Origin: DAOOOW01 sp035387885
Lineage (GTDB): Bacteria > Patescibacteriota > Patescibacteriia > UBA2196
Direction of reading: 5' to 3'
DNA: 37,222 bases
NCBI GenBank assembly: GCA_035387885.1
Contig: DAOOOW010000011.1
Location: forward strand, 1 to 37,222
Each line of letters starts with the position of its first letter. The first letter of the stretch is position 1. The position numbers and the translations under genes are program-made. The notes under the pieces were generated by a model. The model did not search any database and was not told the DNA's origin. It worked only from the letters and a program-made list of their open reading frames with translations. Shown piece by piece: positions 31,101 through 37,222 of the stretch.

Positions 31101-32046
31101 GTCTTAAATCCGGGGGAATAACTGGGATAGCTGTTAACATCATCCATTCGGGACGAATTTTTCTTTCATTTAAAGAGTTTAATAATTTATATCTCTTCAT
31201 TAATTTTTTTGTCTTAATGGGTGTAGCATCTTTTAATTCTTCATTAATCTGTTTTAACTCCTGATCTAAATCTATTTGTTCTAATAATTTACGCACTGCT
31301 CCGGCCCCAATTTCAGCAGTAAAAATATGTCCATATTTTAAAGACAAATCCTGATAAGTATTTTCAGAAATAATTTGTTTAACCTTCAATTCCTTTAATT
31401 CTTTACGGCTGGCATCGGCAATTAAAATCAATTCTTTAAGTTCTTTATCTCTGGCTGTTTCCAAAAGATTAATACGTTGTTGTTTTTCTTCAAGACTCCA
31501 TTTATGTTGAGAATTTATCTGATTGACTTGATTAAGGGCATTAGCTTCGATTTGTTTTTTCTTTTGTTTAAATTCTTCATCCAATTGACTAAGGGTTTGA
31601 TTTTTTAATTCTTCATTAACTTCGGTAATAATAAAATTAGCAAAATAAATTACTTTTTCCAATTCCACTGGTGACAAATCTAAAGATAGGCCCACCTTAG
31701 AAGGCACCCCACGTAAAAACCAAATATGAGAGACGGCGCTAGCCAGTTCAATGTGACCCATTCTTTCACGACGCACCAAAGAACGTGTAACTTCTACGCC
31801 ACACTTATCACAGACAATGCCCTTATAACGAATTCTTTTGTATTTACCACAATAACATTCCCAATCTTTGGTTGGACCAAAAATCTTTTCACAAAACAAA
31901 CCGTCTTTTTCTGGTTTTTGGGTGCGGTAATTGATGGTTTCTGGTTTAGTAATTTCTCCAAAAGACCATTTCTTAATAACCTCTGGAGAGGCCACTCGAA
32001 GTCTAATGGAGTCAAAATCTAAAACTTTTTGATTGTCGTAAAGCAT
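28159..32046 (-). CDS. rpoC: DNA-directed RNA polymerase subunit beta'
   Basis: Catalytic subunit of RNA polymerase. 1295 residues: N-terminal zinc site (CYCGKYKR ... CDKCG, about 60-80), clamp coiled-coil, RNAP rudder and lid regions, active-site NADFDGDQM (about residue 524), bridge helix/trigger loop region (REGL-type GFSVLEYFISTHGTRKGLSDTALRT) and a second zinc site (CNDEEG, CKTNRGMCAKC). It ends in the usual KENVIIGRLIPAGTG. Length is in the normal range and no repeat insertions are apparent. It starts 51 nt after rpoB, in one operon. Confidence 0.98.
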   Translation of the reverse strand: MLYDNQKVLDFDSIRLRVASPEVIKKWSFGEITKPETINYRTQKPEKDGLFCEKIFGPTKDWECYCGKYKRIRYKGIVCDKCGVEVTRSLVRRERMGHIELASAVSHIWFLRGVPSKVGLSLDLSPVELEKVIYFANFIITEVNEELKNQTLSQLDEEFKQKKKQIEANALNQVNQINSQHKWSLEEKQQRINLLETARDKELKELILIADASRKELKELKVKQIISENTYQDLSLKYGHIFTAEIGAGAVRKLLEQIDLDQELKQINEELKDATPIKTKKLMKRYKLLNSLNERKIRPEWMMLTAIPVIPPDLRPMVALEGGRFATSDLNDLYRRVINRNNRLKRLLELNAPEVIVRNEKRMLQEAVDALIDNSARHGKTVTASTGQQRMLKSLADSLKGKQGRFRQNLLGKRVDYSGRSVIVVGPHLKLYQCGLPKKMALELFKPFVIAELIKQELAHNVRSANKYIETGKSEIYDILENITTKAHVLLNRAPTLHRLGIQAFQPILIEGKAIQLHPFVCSAFNADFDGDQMAVHVPLTGEAKREAAELMLSSKNLLRPGDGSPVAMPQQDFVLGLYYMTSSEEEREDNTNRKYKIFSSPTEAITAYELRQIALHQLIKVKFSREFLETCQQKPEGLFITTVGRILFNEILPDKLRFMNKPMGKPQIKKLIADILEQYGVEETAKTLDKIKDISVRYLTLSGISWGMDDTPNLPGKPAIIIEAEKLIDEIQEQYELGLLTNDERRTKTIKVWFEVIDKITALCRQTLSQIKDSPVYAMIESQSRGSWNQTTQMMGIKGLVNNPSGETIELPIKASFKEGFSVLEYFISTHGTRKGLSDTALRTSEAGYLTRKLVDVSQSVIITEEDCNDEEGVEITRKESEEMGEDLAKRILGRIAAKDIKDPETKKVIVKKGQLVDYDASRAIAKLNLDSVVMRSVLTCKTNRGMCAKCYGWDLGYNKLVKVGATVGIVAAQSIGEPGTQLTMRTFHTGGVASGGDITQGLPRVQEIFEARPVKKPALIAPFDGKITLTEDKDKKQKIMTIEGYEVRKFELEVLTADLDKLEIKKNGKIKKDEVILSGNKEIVAPFNGDLTINKHSDEQWLVTIENKKEITKELPAVISGTMLWVKDGDLVQAGQQLTEGSLDLHELFLTRGKLATQRYILKEIQHIYSSQGQRLNDKHIEIITRQMFSRVFIEEPGDSYFSPGEIIEISEFNEVNEKLRENKKQLAKGNIILLGITKASLSTSSFLSAASFQETARILIDAAVSGKIDYLRGLKENVIIGRLIPAGTGYGK

Positions 32047-32097
32047 ATTATGTAAATAAATTTTAAAATAATTTTTAACGTTAAAATGTTAAAATGT

Positions 32098-35000
32098 TTA
32101 TTCTTCATCAATAACTTCTGGTTTTTTTCTACCGTGATCAGCATGATCTTTTTCATCTTGAGATAATTCATTGCTAGTTTCATCTATTTTTTGATTATCT
32201 TTTAATAATTCCACATCTAAAACCAAGCCCTTAAGTTCTCTTAATAAAACATTAAAAGATTCTGGAATATTTAATTTAGTAACTGCTTCACCTTTAATAA
32301 TATTTTCATAAGCTTTAGAACGTCCCGGCACATCATCGGATTTAATAGTAATCATTTCTTGTAAAGAATAAGCCGCACCATAGGCTTCCAAGGCCCAAAC
32401 CTCCATTTCTCCAAATCTTTGCCCGCCAAACTGAGCTTTACCACCAAGAGGTTGCTGGGTAACTAAAGAATAAGGACCAATGGAGCGTTGATGAATTTTA
32501 TCTTCAACCATATGAATAAGTTTCATCATATACATATAGCCAATAGTAACTTTTTTCTCAAAATTTTCTCCAGTGCGGCCATCATACAAAACAACCTTGC
32601 CAGATTCATCAAAGCCAGCTTTTTGCAATTCTTCTTTAATTTTTTCAACAGTCACGCCGTCCAAAACAGGCGTAGCCACTTTATAACCTAAAGATCTGGC
32701 TGCTAAGCCAAGATGAGTTTCTAGAATTTGACCCAAATTCATACGCGAAGCCACGCCCAAAGGATTTAAAACAATATCAATTGGTGTACCATCTTTTAAA
32801 TAAGGCATATCTTCTATAGGTACGATTTTGGAAATAACACCTTTGTTGCCATGACGTCCGGCCATTTTATCTCCGACTTGAATTTTTCTTAAACTAGCAA
32901 TAGTAATTTGAATTTGTTTAATGACACCAGCTTGTAATTTGTCTCCATTTTCACGAGAAAAAATTTGAATATCAATAACTTTGCCTCTTTCACCATGTTC
33001 TAAACGCAGTGATGTATCACGGACTTCTTTAGCTTTTTCACCAAAAATAGCCCGGAGCAATCTTTCTTCAGCTGTTAATTCTGTTTCACCTTTAGGAGTA
33101 ATTTTACCAACCAAAATATCGCCAGAAGCCACTTCAGCCCCAATACGTATAACACCGTTTTCATCCAAATCTTTTAATTTTTCCTCACCGACATTAGGAA
33201 TATCTCTAGTAATTATTTCTGGACCTAATTTTGTTTCACGCACATCAACTGGATAATCTTCAATATGAATAGAAGTGAATTTATCTTCTTTGAGTAAACG
33301 ATTAGAAATTAACATGGCATCTTCATAATTACCACCCTGCCACGGTGTAAAAGCAATCAAAATATTTTGTCCTAAAGCCAGTTCGCCTTTATCACAAGCT
33401 GCGCCATCTGCCAAGATATCACCGGCTTTAACTTTTTCACCTTTAATGACTAAAGGTTTTTGATTCAAACAAGTTGTTTGATTAGAACGACCAAATTTTA
33501 CTAAGGGATACTCGTCTACTTTGCCATCTGTATTTTTTATAACTATTTTTTGACCATCAACAGCAATAATTTCGCCATCATTTTCACAAACTAAAATTTG
33601 TCCAGAATCTCTGGCGGCTTCTTTTTCTACTCCAGTACCAACAAGTGGTGCTTCTGGATTTATCAAAGGTACTGCCTGACGTTGCATATTAGAACCCATC
33701 AAAGCTCTTTGTCCATCATCGTGTTCAAAAAATGGCACTAAAGAAGTAGCAATAGAAACAATTTGATTAGAAGAAACATCTCTTAAATTAACATCTTTGG
33801 TGTGTGCGAGTACTGGTTCACCGTTTTTTCTGACTTCTGCTTTTTCTTGAATAAAATTACCATTTTCATCCAAAGGCGTAGTAGCAGATGTACTAATAAA
33901 TTTTTCTTCATCAAAAGCATCTAAATAAACAACGTCATTAGTTACATTGCCATCTTTAACTCTAAAATATGGAGTCTCAATAAAACCAAAATCATTAACT
34001 TTAGCGTAAGAAGCCAAGTGGCCAACCAAACCAATGTTAGGACCTTCTGGAGTTTGAATAGGACAAATTCTGCCATAATGAGTTCGGTGTACATCTCTAA
34101 CTTCAAAACCAGCTCTTTCACGAGATAAACCGCCAGGACCTAAGGCCGACAAACGTCTTTTATGTTCCAGTTCAGCCAAAGGATTTGTTTGATCCATAAA
34201 TTGGGACAATTGAGAAGACATAAAAAAATCTTTAACCGCGCCCATGACTGGTCTGGCATTAACTAATAAAGCTGGAGTAATAGCATTAATATCCAAAGTC
34301 GACATTTTATCTTTAATAATACGCTCCATTCTAGCCAGCCCAATACGAAAACGATTTTGCACCAATTCACCAATTGCTCTAACACGACGATTGCCAAGGT
34401 GATCAATATCATCTGGTTCTTTTTGAGTATTATTTAAAACAATAATTTCTTTTAAGACACTAACTAAATCTGTAGGTTTTAAAGTTCTGTGTTCTTTTAT
34501 CAAAGGATATTCTTCACCAAATCTTTGATTCATTTTATATCTACCCACGCGAGCCAAATCATATCTTTCAAATTTAAAAAACATACTTTCAATTAATTGT
34601 TTGGCATCTTCAGTGGTGGCTAAATCTCCAGGGCGGATTCTTTTATAAACCTCTTTAAAGCCTTCAGCTTCAGATTTGCTAGTATCTTTTTCTAAAGTGC
34701 TAGCGATGTATTTATTTTCGCTGTCTGTGTCCACATCTTTAAATAAATCTCTAATTTCATCATCAGTGCTATAACCAAAAGTTCTAAGCAAAGCAGTAAT
34801 AGCCACTTTTCTTTTACGATCTATTTTAACTGTAATAACATTATTATAATTAGTTTCAATTTCCAGCCAGGCGCCACGATTAGGAATTATTTTAGCCCCA
34901 TAATATTTTTTGCCTTTATAAAATTCTGAACTAAAAAAAACCCCAGCCGAACGAATCAGTTGGGAAACAATTACTCTTTCAATACCATTAATTACAAAAG

Positions 35001-35352
35001 TTCCTCGCTTGGTCATCAAGGGGAAATCACCTAGATATATTTCTTGTTCTTTGACCACACCTGTTCTTTTGTTAACAAGTTTGGTTTGCACTCGAAGTGG
35101 TGCTTCATAAGTAGCATTACGAAGTTTGGCTCTGACTTCATCAAATTTTGGTTCGTCTAAATAAAAATTATTAAAATACAATTCCAAATCACGACCAATA
35201 AAATCTGTGATGGGAGAAACTTCTTCGAAGAGTTCTTTCAGACCTTCTTCAAAAAACCAAGTATAAGATCTTTTTTGTACCTCAATTAAATCTGGCAATG
35301 GCAAAACTCTTTGTTGACTTTTAAAAAATTTTCTTGAAGCAAGTTGCGGCAT
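32098..35352 (-). CDS. rpoB: DNA-directed RNA polymerase subunit beta
   Basis: 1084 residues, at the short end for bacterial RpoB. Fork and rifampicin region are intact (SQLSQFMDQTNPLAELEHKR, then RLSALGPGGL), with the Asp, His and Ser at the usual resistance positions in the sensitive state. KMAGRHGNKGV, EDMPYL and the C-terminal GKAQFGGQRFGEMEVWALEAYGA block are present. The tail is acidic and His-containing (DEKDHADHGRKKPEVIDEE). ATG follows a leader of about 230 nt that contains hairpins and a terminator-like structure. rplJ and rplL, often upstream of rpoB, are not here; ligA is. Confidence 0.98.
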   Translation of the reverse strand: MPQLASRKFFKSQQRVLPLPDLIEVQKRSYTWFFEEGLKELFEEVSPITDFIGRDLELYFNNFYLDEPKFDEVRAKLRNATYEAPLRVQTKLVNKRTGVVKEQEIYLGDFPLMTKRGTFVINGIERVIVSQLIRSAGVFFSSEFYKGKKYYGAKIIPNRGAWLEIETNYNNVITVKIDRKRKVAITALLRTFGYSTDDEIRDLFKDVDTDSENKYIASTLEKDTSKSEAEGFKEVYKRIRPGDLATTEDAKQLIESMFFKFERYDLARVGRYKMNQRFGEEYPLIKEHRTLKPTDLVSVLKEIIVLNNTQKEPDDIDHLGNRRVRAIGELVQNRFRIGLARMERIIKDKMSTLDINAITPALLVNARPVMGAVKDFFMSSQLSQFMDQTNPLAELEHKRRLSALGPGGLSRERAGFEVRDVHRTHYGRICPIQTPEGPNIGLVGHLASYAKVNDFGFIETPYFRVKDGNVTNDVVYLDAFDEEKFISTSATTPLDENGNFIQEKAEVRKNGEPVLAHTKDVNLRDVSSNQIVSIATSLVPFFEHDDGQRALMGSNMQRQAVPLINPEAPLVGTGVEKEAARDSGQILVCENDGEIIAVDGQKIVIKNTDGKVDEYPLVKFGRSNQTTCLNQKPLVIKGEKVKAGDILADGAACDKGELALGQNILIAFTPWQGGNYEDAMLISNRLLKEDKFTSIHIEDYPVDVRETKLGPEIITRDIPNVGEEKLKDLDENGVIRIGAEVASGDILVGKITPKGETELTAEERLLRAIFGEKAKEVRDTSLRLEHGERGKVIDIQIFSRENGDKLQAGVIKQIQITIASLRKIQVGDKMAGRHGNKGVISKIVPIEDMPYLKDGTPIDIVLNPLGVASRMNLGQILETHLGLAARSLGYKVATPVLDGVTVEKIKEELQKAGFDESGKVVLYDGRTGENFEKKVTIGYMYMMKLIHMVEDKIHQRSIGPYSLVTQQPLGGKAQFGGQRFGEMEVWALEAYGAAYSLQEMITIKSDDVPGRSKAYENIIKGEAVTKLNIPESFNVLLRELKGLVLDVELLKDNQKIDETSNELSQDEKDHADHGRKKPEVIDEE

Positions 35353-35435
35353 AGGTTTTAAATTAATATATAATAGATATAAAATATATCTTATAACATT
35401 TCTTTTTTAACTTAAACTACTGAAAAAATTAAAAG

Positions 35436-35581
35436 GGCAACAAAAAGAGCTCTTCCGCCTACTTTTCCACAGGAAGAGTTCTTAAATTTATAATTGGTTT
35501 ACTGCGTTTTATAAGCCATGAAAGATGGCTAACTTTAGCGAAATTTCAGAACAAGATTTTTCCTATTCTGCCGTTAAAGTT
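35436..35581 (-). ncRNA. Structured RNA unit upstream of rpoB (attenuator leader or small RNA)
   Basis: Read on the minus strand from the predicted start near 35581: stem AACTTTA/TAAAGTT (35575-35581 with 35531-35537) enclosing CAGAA/TTCTG, then hairpin AGCCAT/ATGGCT (35514-35530), then a terminator-like stem CTCTTCC/GGAAGAG (35450-35478) followed by TTTTTGTTG. Promoter, two hairpins and terminator in about 145 nt could be a free small RNA or an attenuator controlling rpoBC, whose ATG lies about 90 nt further on. I recognise no known RNA family. Confidence 0.55.
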
Positions 35582-35585
35582 AAGG

Positions 35586-35615
35586 AGTATTAACTAATAA
35601 TTTAATAAAAGTCAA
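35586..35615 (-). promoter_or_regulatory. Candidate promoter of the rpoB leader
   Basis: On the minus strand TTGACT (35610-35615), then AATACT (35586-35591) at 18 nt or TAATAC (35587-35592) at 17 nt. The predicted start coincides with the first base of the outer stem of the leader RNA. Confidence 0.5.
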
Positions 35616-35687
35616 GTTTTCGGACAATTGTTTATAAAATAGCATAGATAAAAAAAACTGTCAAATTTAAAAAATATTATTATTTGA

Positions 35688-37222
35688 CTATTTCATCATC
35701 TCCAAAAAATCTTTCTCACCCAAAACTTTAACTTCTAAACTTTTGGCTTTGGCTAATTTGGAACCTGGGTTTTCGCCAACCACTAAATAATCTGTTTTTT
35801 TAGAAACTGTTTCCGAAACTTCCCCACCCAGTTCTCTAATTTTTTCTTTCGCCGTTTCTCTTTCCATTGTTTCCAAACTTCCAGTCAACACAAAACTTTT
35901 GCCAGTTAATTTTTTATTTTTTACATTTTCCTTTTGACTTTTACCATTTTCTATTTCTACCCCATTCTCAAAAAGTTTTTCTACTAATTTAATATTCTTA
36001 TTATCTTTAAACCAATTTACCACACTTTCCGCCATAATTGGCCCAATGCCCTCAATCTCGCTTAATTCTTCTATGTTTAGTGATTGCATTATTTTAATAA
36101 AATTATTTGTAATAATTCGCACATTTTTATTCACACTAATTCGCGAAGTCAACAAAATGGCTGTTTCTTCCCCCACATGCCTTATACCTAAAGCATAAAT
36201 AAATTTGGCTAAACTAATTTTCTTTCTTGATTCAATGGCTGTAATAATATTATTCGCTGATTTTTCTCCCAAGCGCGGTAAACTTTCTAAATCTCCAACT
36301 TTTAAACTAAATATATCTGCCGCATCTTCAATTAAATTTTCGTCCAGGAGTAAATCAATAATTTTTGGTCCCAAGCCAGGAATGTCAAAAGCACCACGCG
36401 AGATAAAATGATAAAGTTTTTCTTTGGTTTGGGCAAAACAATTTTTATTGGTGCAGTAATAGGCCACTTCACCTTCTGGTTGTATGACTTCTGAATTGCA
36501 AACCGGGCAAATTCTCGGCATAATAAATTTTTTCTCTTTGCCAGTACGCATTTTATATAAAACTTCCACAATATCTGGAATAACATCGCCAGCTTTTTGG
36601 ATAATCACTGTGTCGCCAATTCGAATATCTGTGCGTTTTATTTCATCTGCATTATGCAAAGTGGCTCGAGAAACTGTTGAACCGGCCACAGATACTGGTC
36701 GCAAATGCGCCACTGGAGTTAATACACCTGTGCGACCAACTTGCACCTGAATATCTTCAACAATTGTTGTGGCCTGCTCAGCTGCAAATTTATAAGCGCA
36801 AGCCCAACGCACATGCTTAGCTGTGCGTCCAAGTACTCCTTGCCAAGCCAAATTGTTCACCTTGATAACAATGCCATCAATTTCAAAATCAAGTTTGTTT
36901 CTAATTTTAGCAATGTTATCAAAAAAATCTTTAGCCTCAGAAATTTTATTTATTTTTACAAAATGTTTTTCCACTCTAAATCCCATTTCTTGCAGTTTTT
37001 TTAACATATCATACTGAGTATCAAAAAACAAGAGCTTGCCCGCCGGAGTGTTAATTTGATTTGCTGGAACGGAGGCGGGCAAACCTAAATTTAAAATATA
37101 AAAAAAACTTTGCAAATCTCTACTAGCCGCTACTTGTGGATCTAATTGCCTAACGGTTCCCGCGGCGGCATTTCTGGGATTAGCAAATTTTTCTTCGCCC
37201 TGTTTTTCCAATTCCAAATTTA
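35688..37222 (-). CDS. ligA: NAD-dependent DNA ligase, C-terminal part (runs off the right edge)
   Basis: Seals nicks in replication and repair. About 510 codons are present; the reading frame continues past 37222, so the N-terminal part with the adenylated Lys is outside. Visible are FANPRNAAAG, the OB-fold (VQVGRTGVLTPVAHLRPV, then ATLHN), a C4 zinc finger (CPVC ... CTNKNC), the HhH region (IPGLGP, LPRLGEKSA, IEGIGP) and a BRCT domain (LTGKSFVLTGSL to FLEMM). A palindromic element near 37036-37082 encodes the PASVPANQINTPAGK stretch in the adenylation domain. A Lys/Gln/Asn stretch before the BRCT domain comes from a short-period repeat. The TTG at 37217 is only the edge of the frame, not a start. 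Confidence 0.97.
   Translation of the reverse strand, partial: NLELEKQGEEKFANPRNAAAGTVRQLDPQVAASRDLQSFFYILNLGLPASVPANQINTPAGKLLFFDTQYDMLKKLQEMGFRVEKHFVKINKISEAKDFFDNIAKIRNKLDFEIDGIVIKVNNLAWQGVLGRTAKHVRWACAYKFAAEQATTIVEDIQVQVGRTGVLTPVAHLRPVSVAGSTVSRATLHNADEIKRTDIRIGDTVIIQKAGDVIPDIVEVLYKMRTGKEKKFIMPRICPVCNSEVIQPEGEVAYYCTNKNCFAQTKEKLYHFISRGAFDIPGLGPKIIDLLLDENLIEDAADIFSLKVGDLESLPRLGEKSANNIITAIESRKKISLAKFIYALGIRHVGEETAILLTSRISVNKNVRIITNNFIKIMQSLNIEELSEIEGIGPIMAESVVNWFKDNKNIKLVEKLFENGVEIENGKSQKENVKNKKLTGKSFVLTGSLETMERETAKEKIRELGGEVSETVSKKTDYLVVGENPGSKLAKAKSLEVKVLGEKDFLEMMK
37036..37082 (-). repeat. In-frame palindromic element in ligA
   Basis: Perfect 9-bp arms TTGCCCGCC/GGCGGGCAA (37036-37044 and 37074-37082). 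The arm is the same as the start of the uvrC-leader element (TTGCCCGCC at 23301-23309), so the two belong to one family, one intergenic and one coding. Confidence 0.8.

Larger units (their letters stand above)
35353..35687. other. 335-nt gap between ligA and rpoB
   Basis: Contains the promoter and hairpins listed separately. The part nearest rpoB (35353-35435) is AT-rich with no ribosome-binding site, and the part nearest ligA (35616-35687) has a second possible promoter (TTGACA near 35659 with TATTTT after 16 nt). No terminator for ligA is obvious and there is no ORF. Confidence 0.5.

Noticed and set aside
1..37222. Alternative genetic code (UGA as Gly, as in Gracilibacteria/SR1)
   Set aside because: All conserved genes read through without in-frame TGA codons, and the code appears standard.

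Overview
This window is AT-rich bacterial chromosome (roughly one third G+C by eye) in the standard genetic code. It looks like a member of the Candidate Phyla Radiation (Patescibacteria). The signs are a LeuS with an HTGH signature in a PSGDG context, a four-domain ribosomal protein S1, a UvrC without its C-terminal helix-hairpin-helix domain, a DUF2207 membrane protein with a Gly-rich tail, a PilB-type ATPase standing alone, and many small membrane or hypothetical proteins. I infer the phylum from gene style only; there is no rRNA gene here. I see no tRNA, rRNA or CRISPR array and no transposase.

Layout. 1-1102: N-terminal part of leuS (minus). 1590-2867: LysM/M23 cell-wall hydrolase (plus). 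2960-10611: a mostly minus-strand block with a zinc-ribbon peptide, a PilB/GspE ATPase, a polytopic membrane protein, ftsH, another membrane protein and rpsA, each separated by recognisable promoters and hairpin terminators. 10881-16008: plus-strand MBL-fold hydrolase, an anchored extracytoplasmic protein, gyrA and a hypothetical. 16051-17797: minus-strand small genes (a 49-aa membrane peptide, a 127-aa unknown, a DEDDy exonuclease, DUF378). 17941-24718: plus-strand excision-repair cluster uvrB-uvrA-uvrC. 24725-26116: two minus-strand unknown genes (A and B). 26318-28048: DUF2207 protein. 28159-35352: rpoB-rpoC. 35688-37222: 3' part of ligA, running off the window.

Main observations. (1) Genes A and B carry homologous promoters: a perfect TTGACA, then a poly-G tract (G9 and G7), then TAGAAT. 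The spacers are 18 and 16 nt, whereas five other promoters in the window have exactly 17. This is the architecture of a phase-variable promoter. (2) Between A and B lies an intact-looking copy of the last 38 codons of uvrC, with mostly synonymous differences. The locus therefore reads as a repeated module: uvrC 3' end, convergent cargo gene, poly-G promoter. (3) uvrB, uvrA, uvrC, ligA and leuS carry in-frame insertions of palindromic or short-period repeats of the same kinds found in intergenic regions here, whereas gyrA, rpoB, rpoC, ftsH and rpsA appear clean. One intergenic copy is flanked by a 5-bp duplication, and a near-identical unoccupied copy of its target lies within leuS. (4) There are several structured non-coding regions: a 137-nt imperfect hairpin before the M23 gene, a composite hairpin after ftsH, and a promoter-hairpin-hairpin-terminator unit upstream of rpoB.

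The housekeeping content covers transcription, DNA topology, repair, ligation, translation and membrane proteolysis. uvrABC and ligA together cover most steps of nucleotide excision repair and nick sealing. The accessory interest is concentrated in 17.9-26.2 kb.
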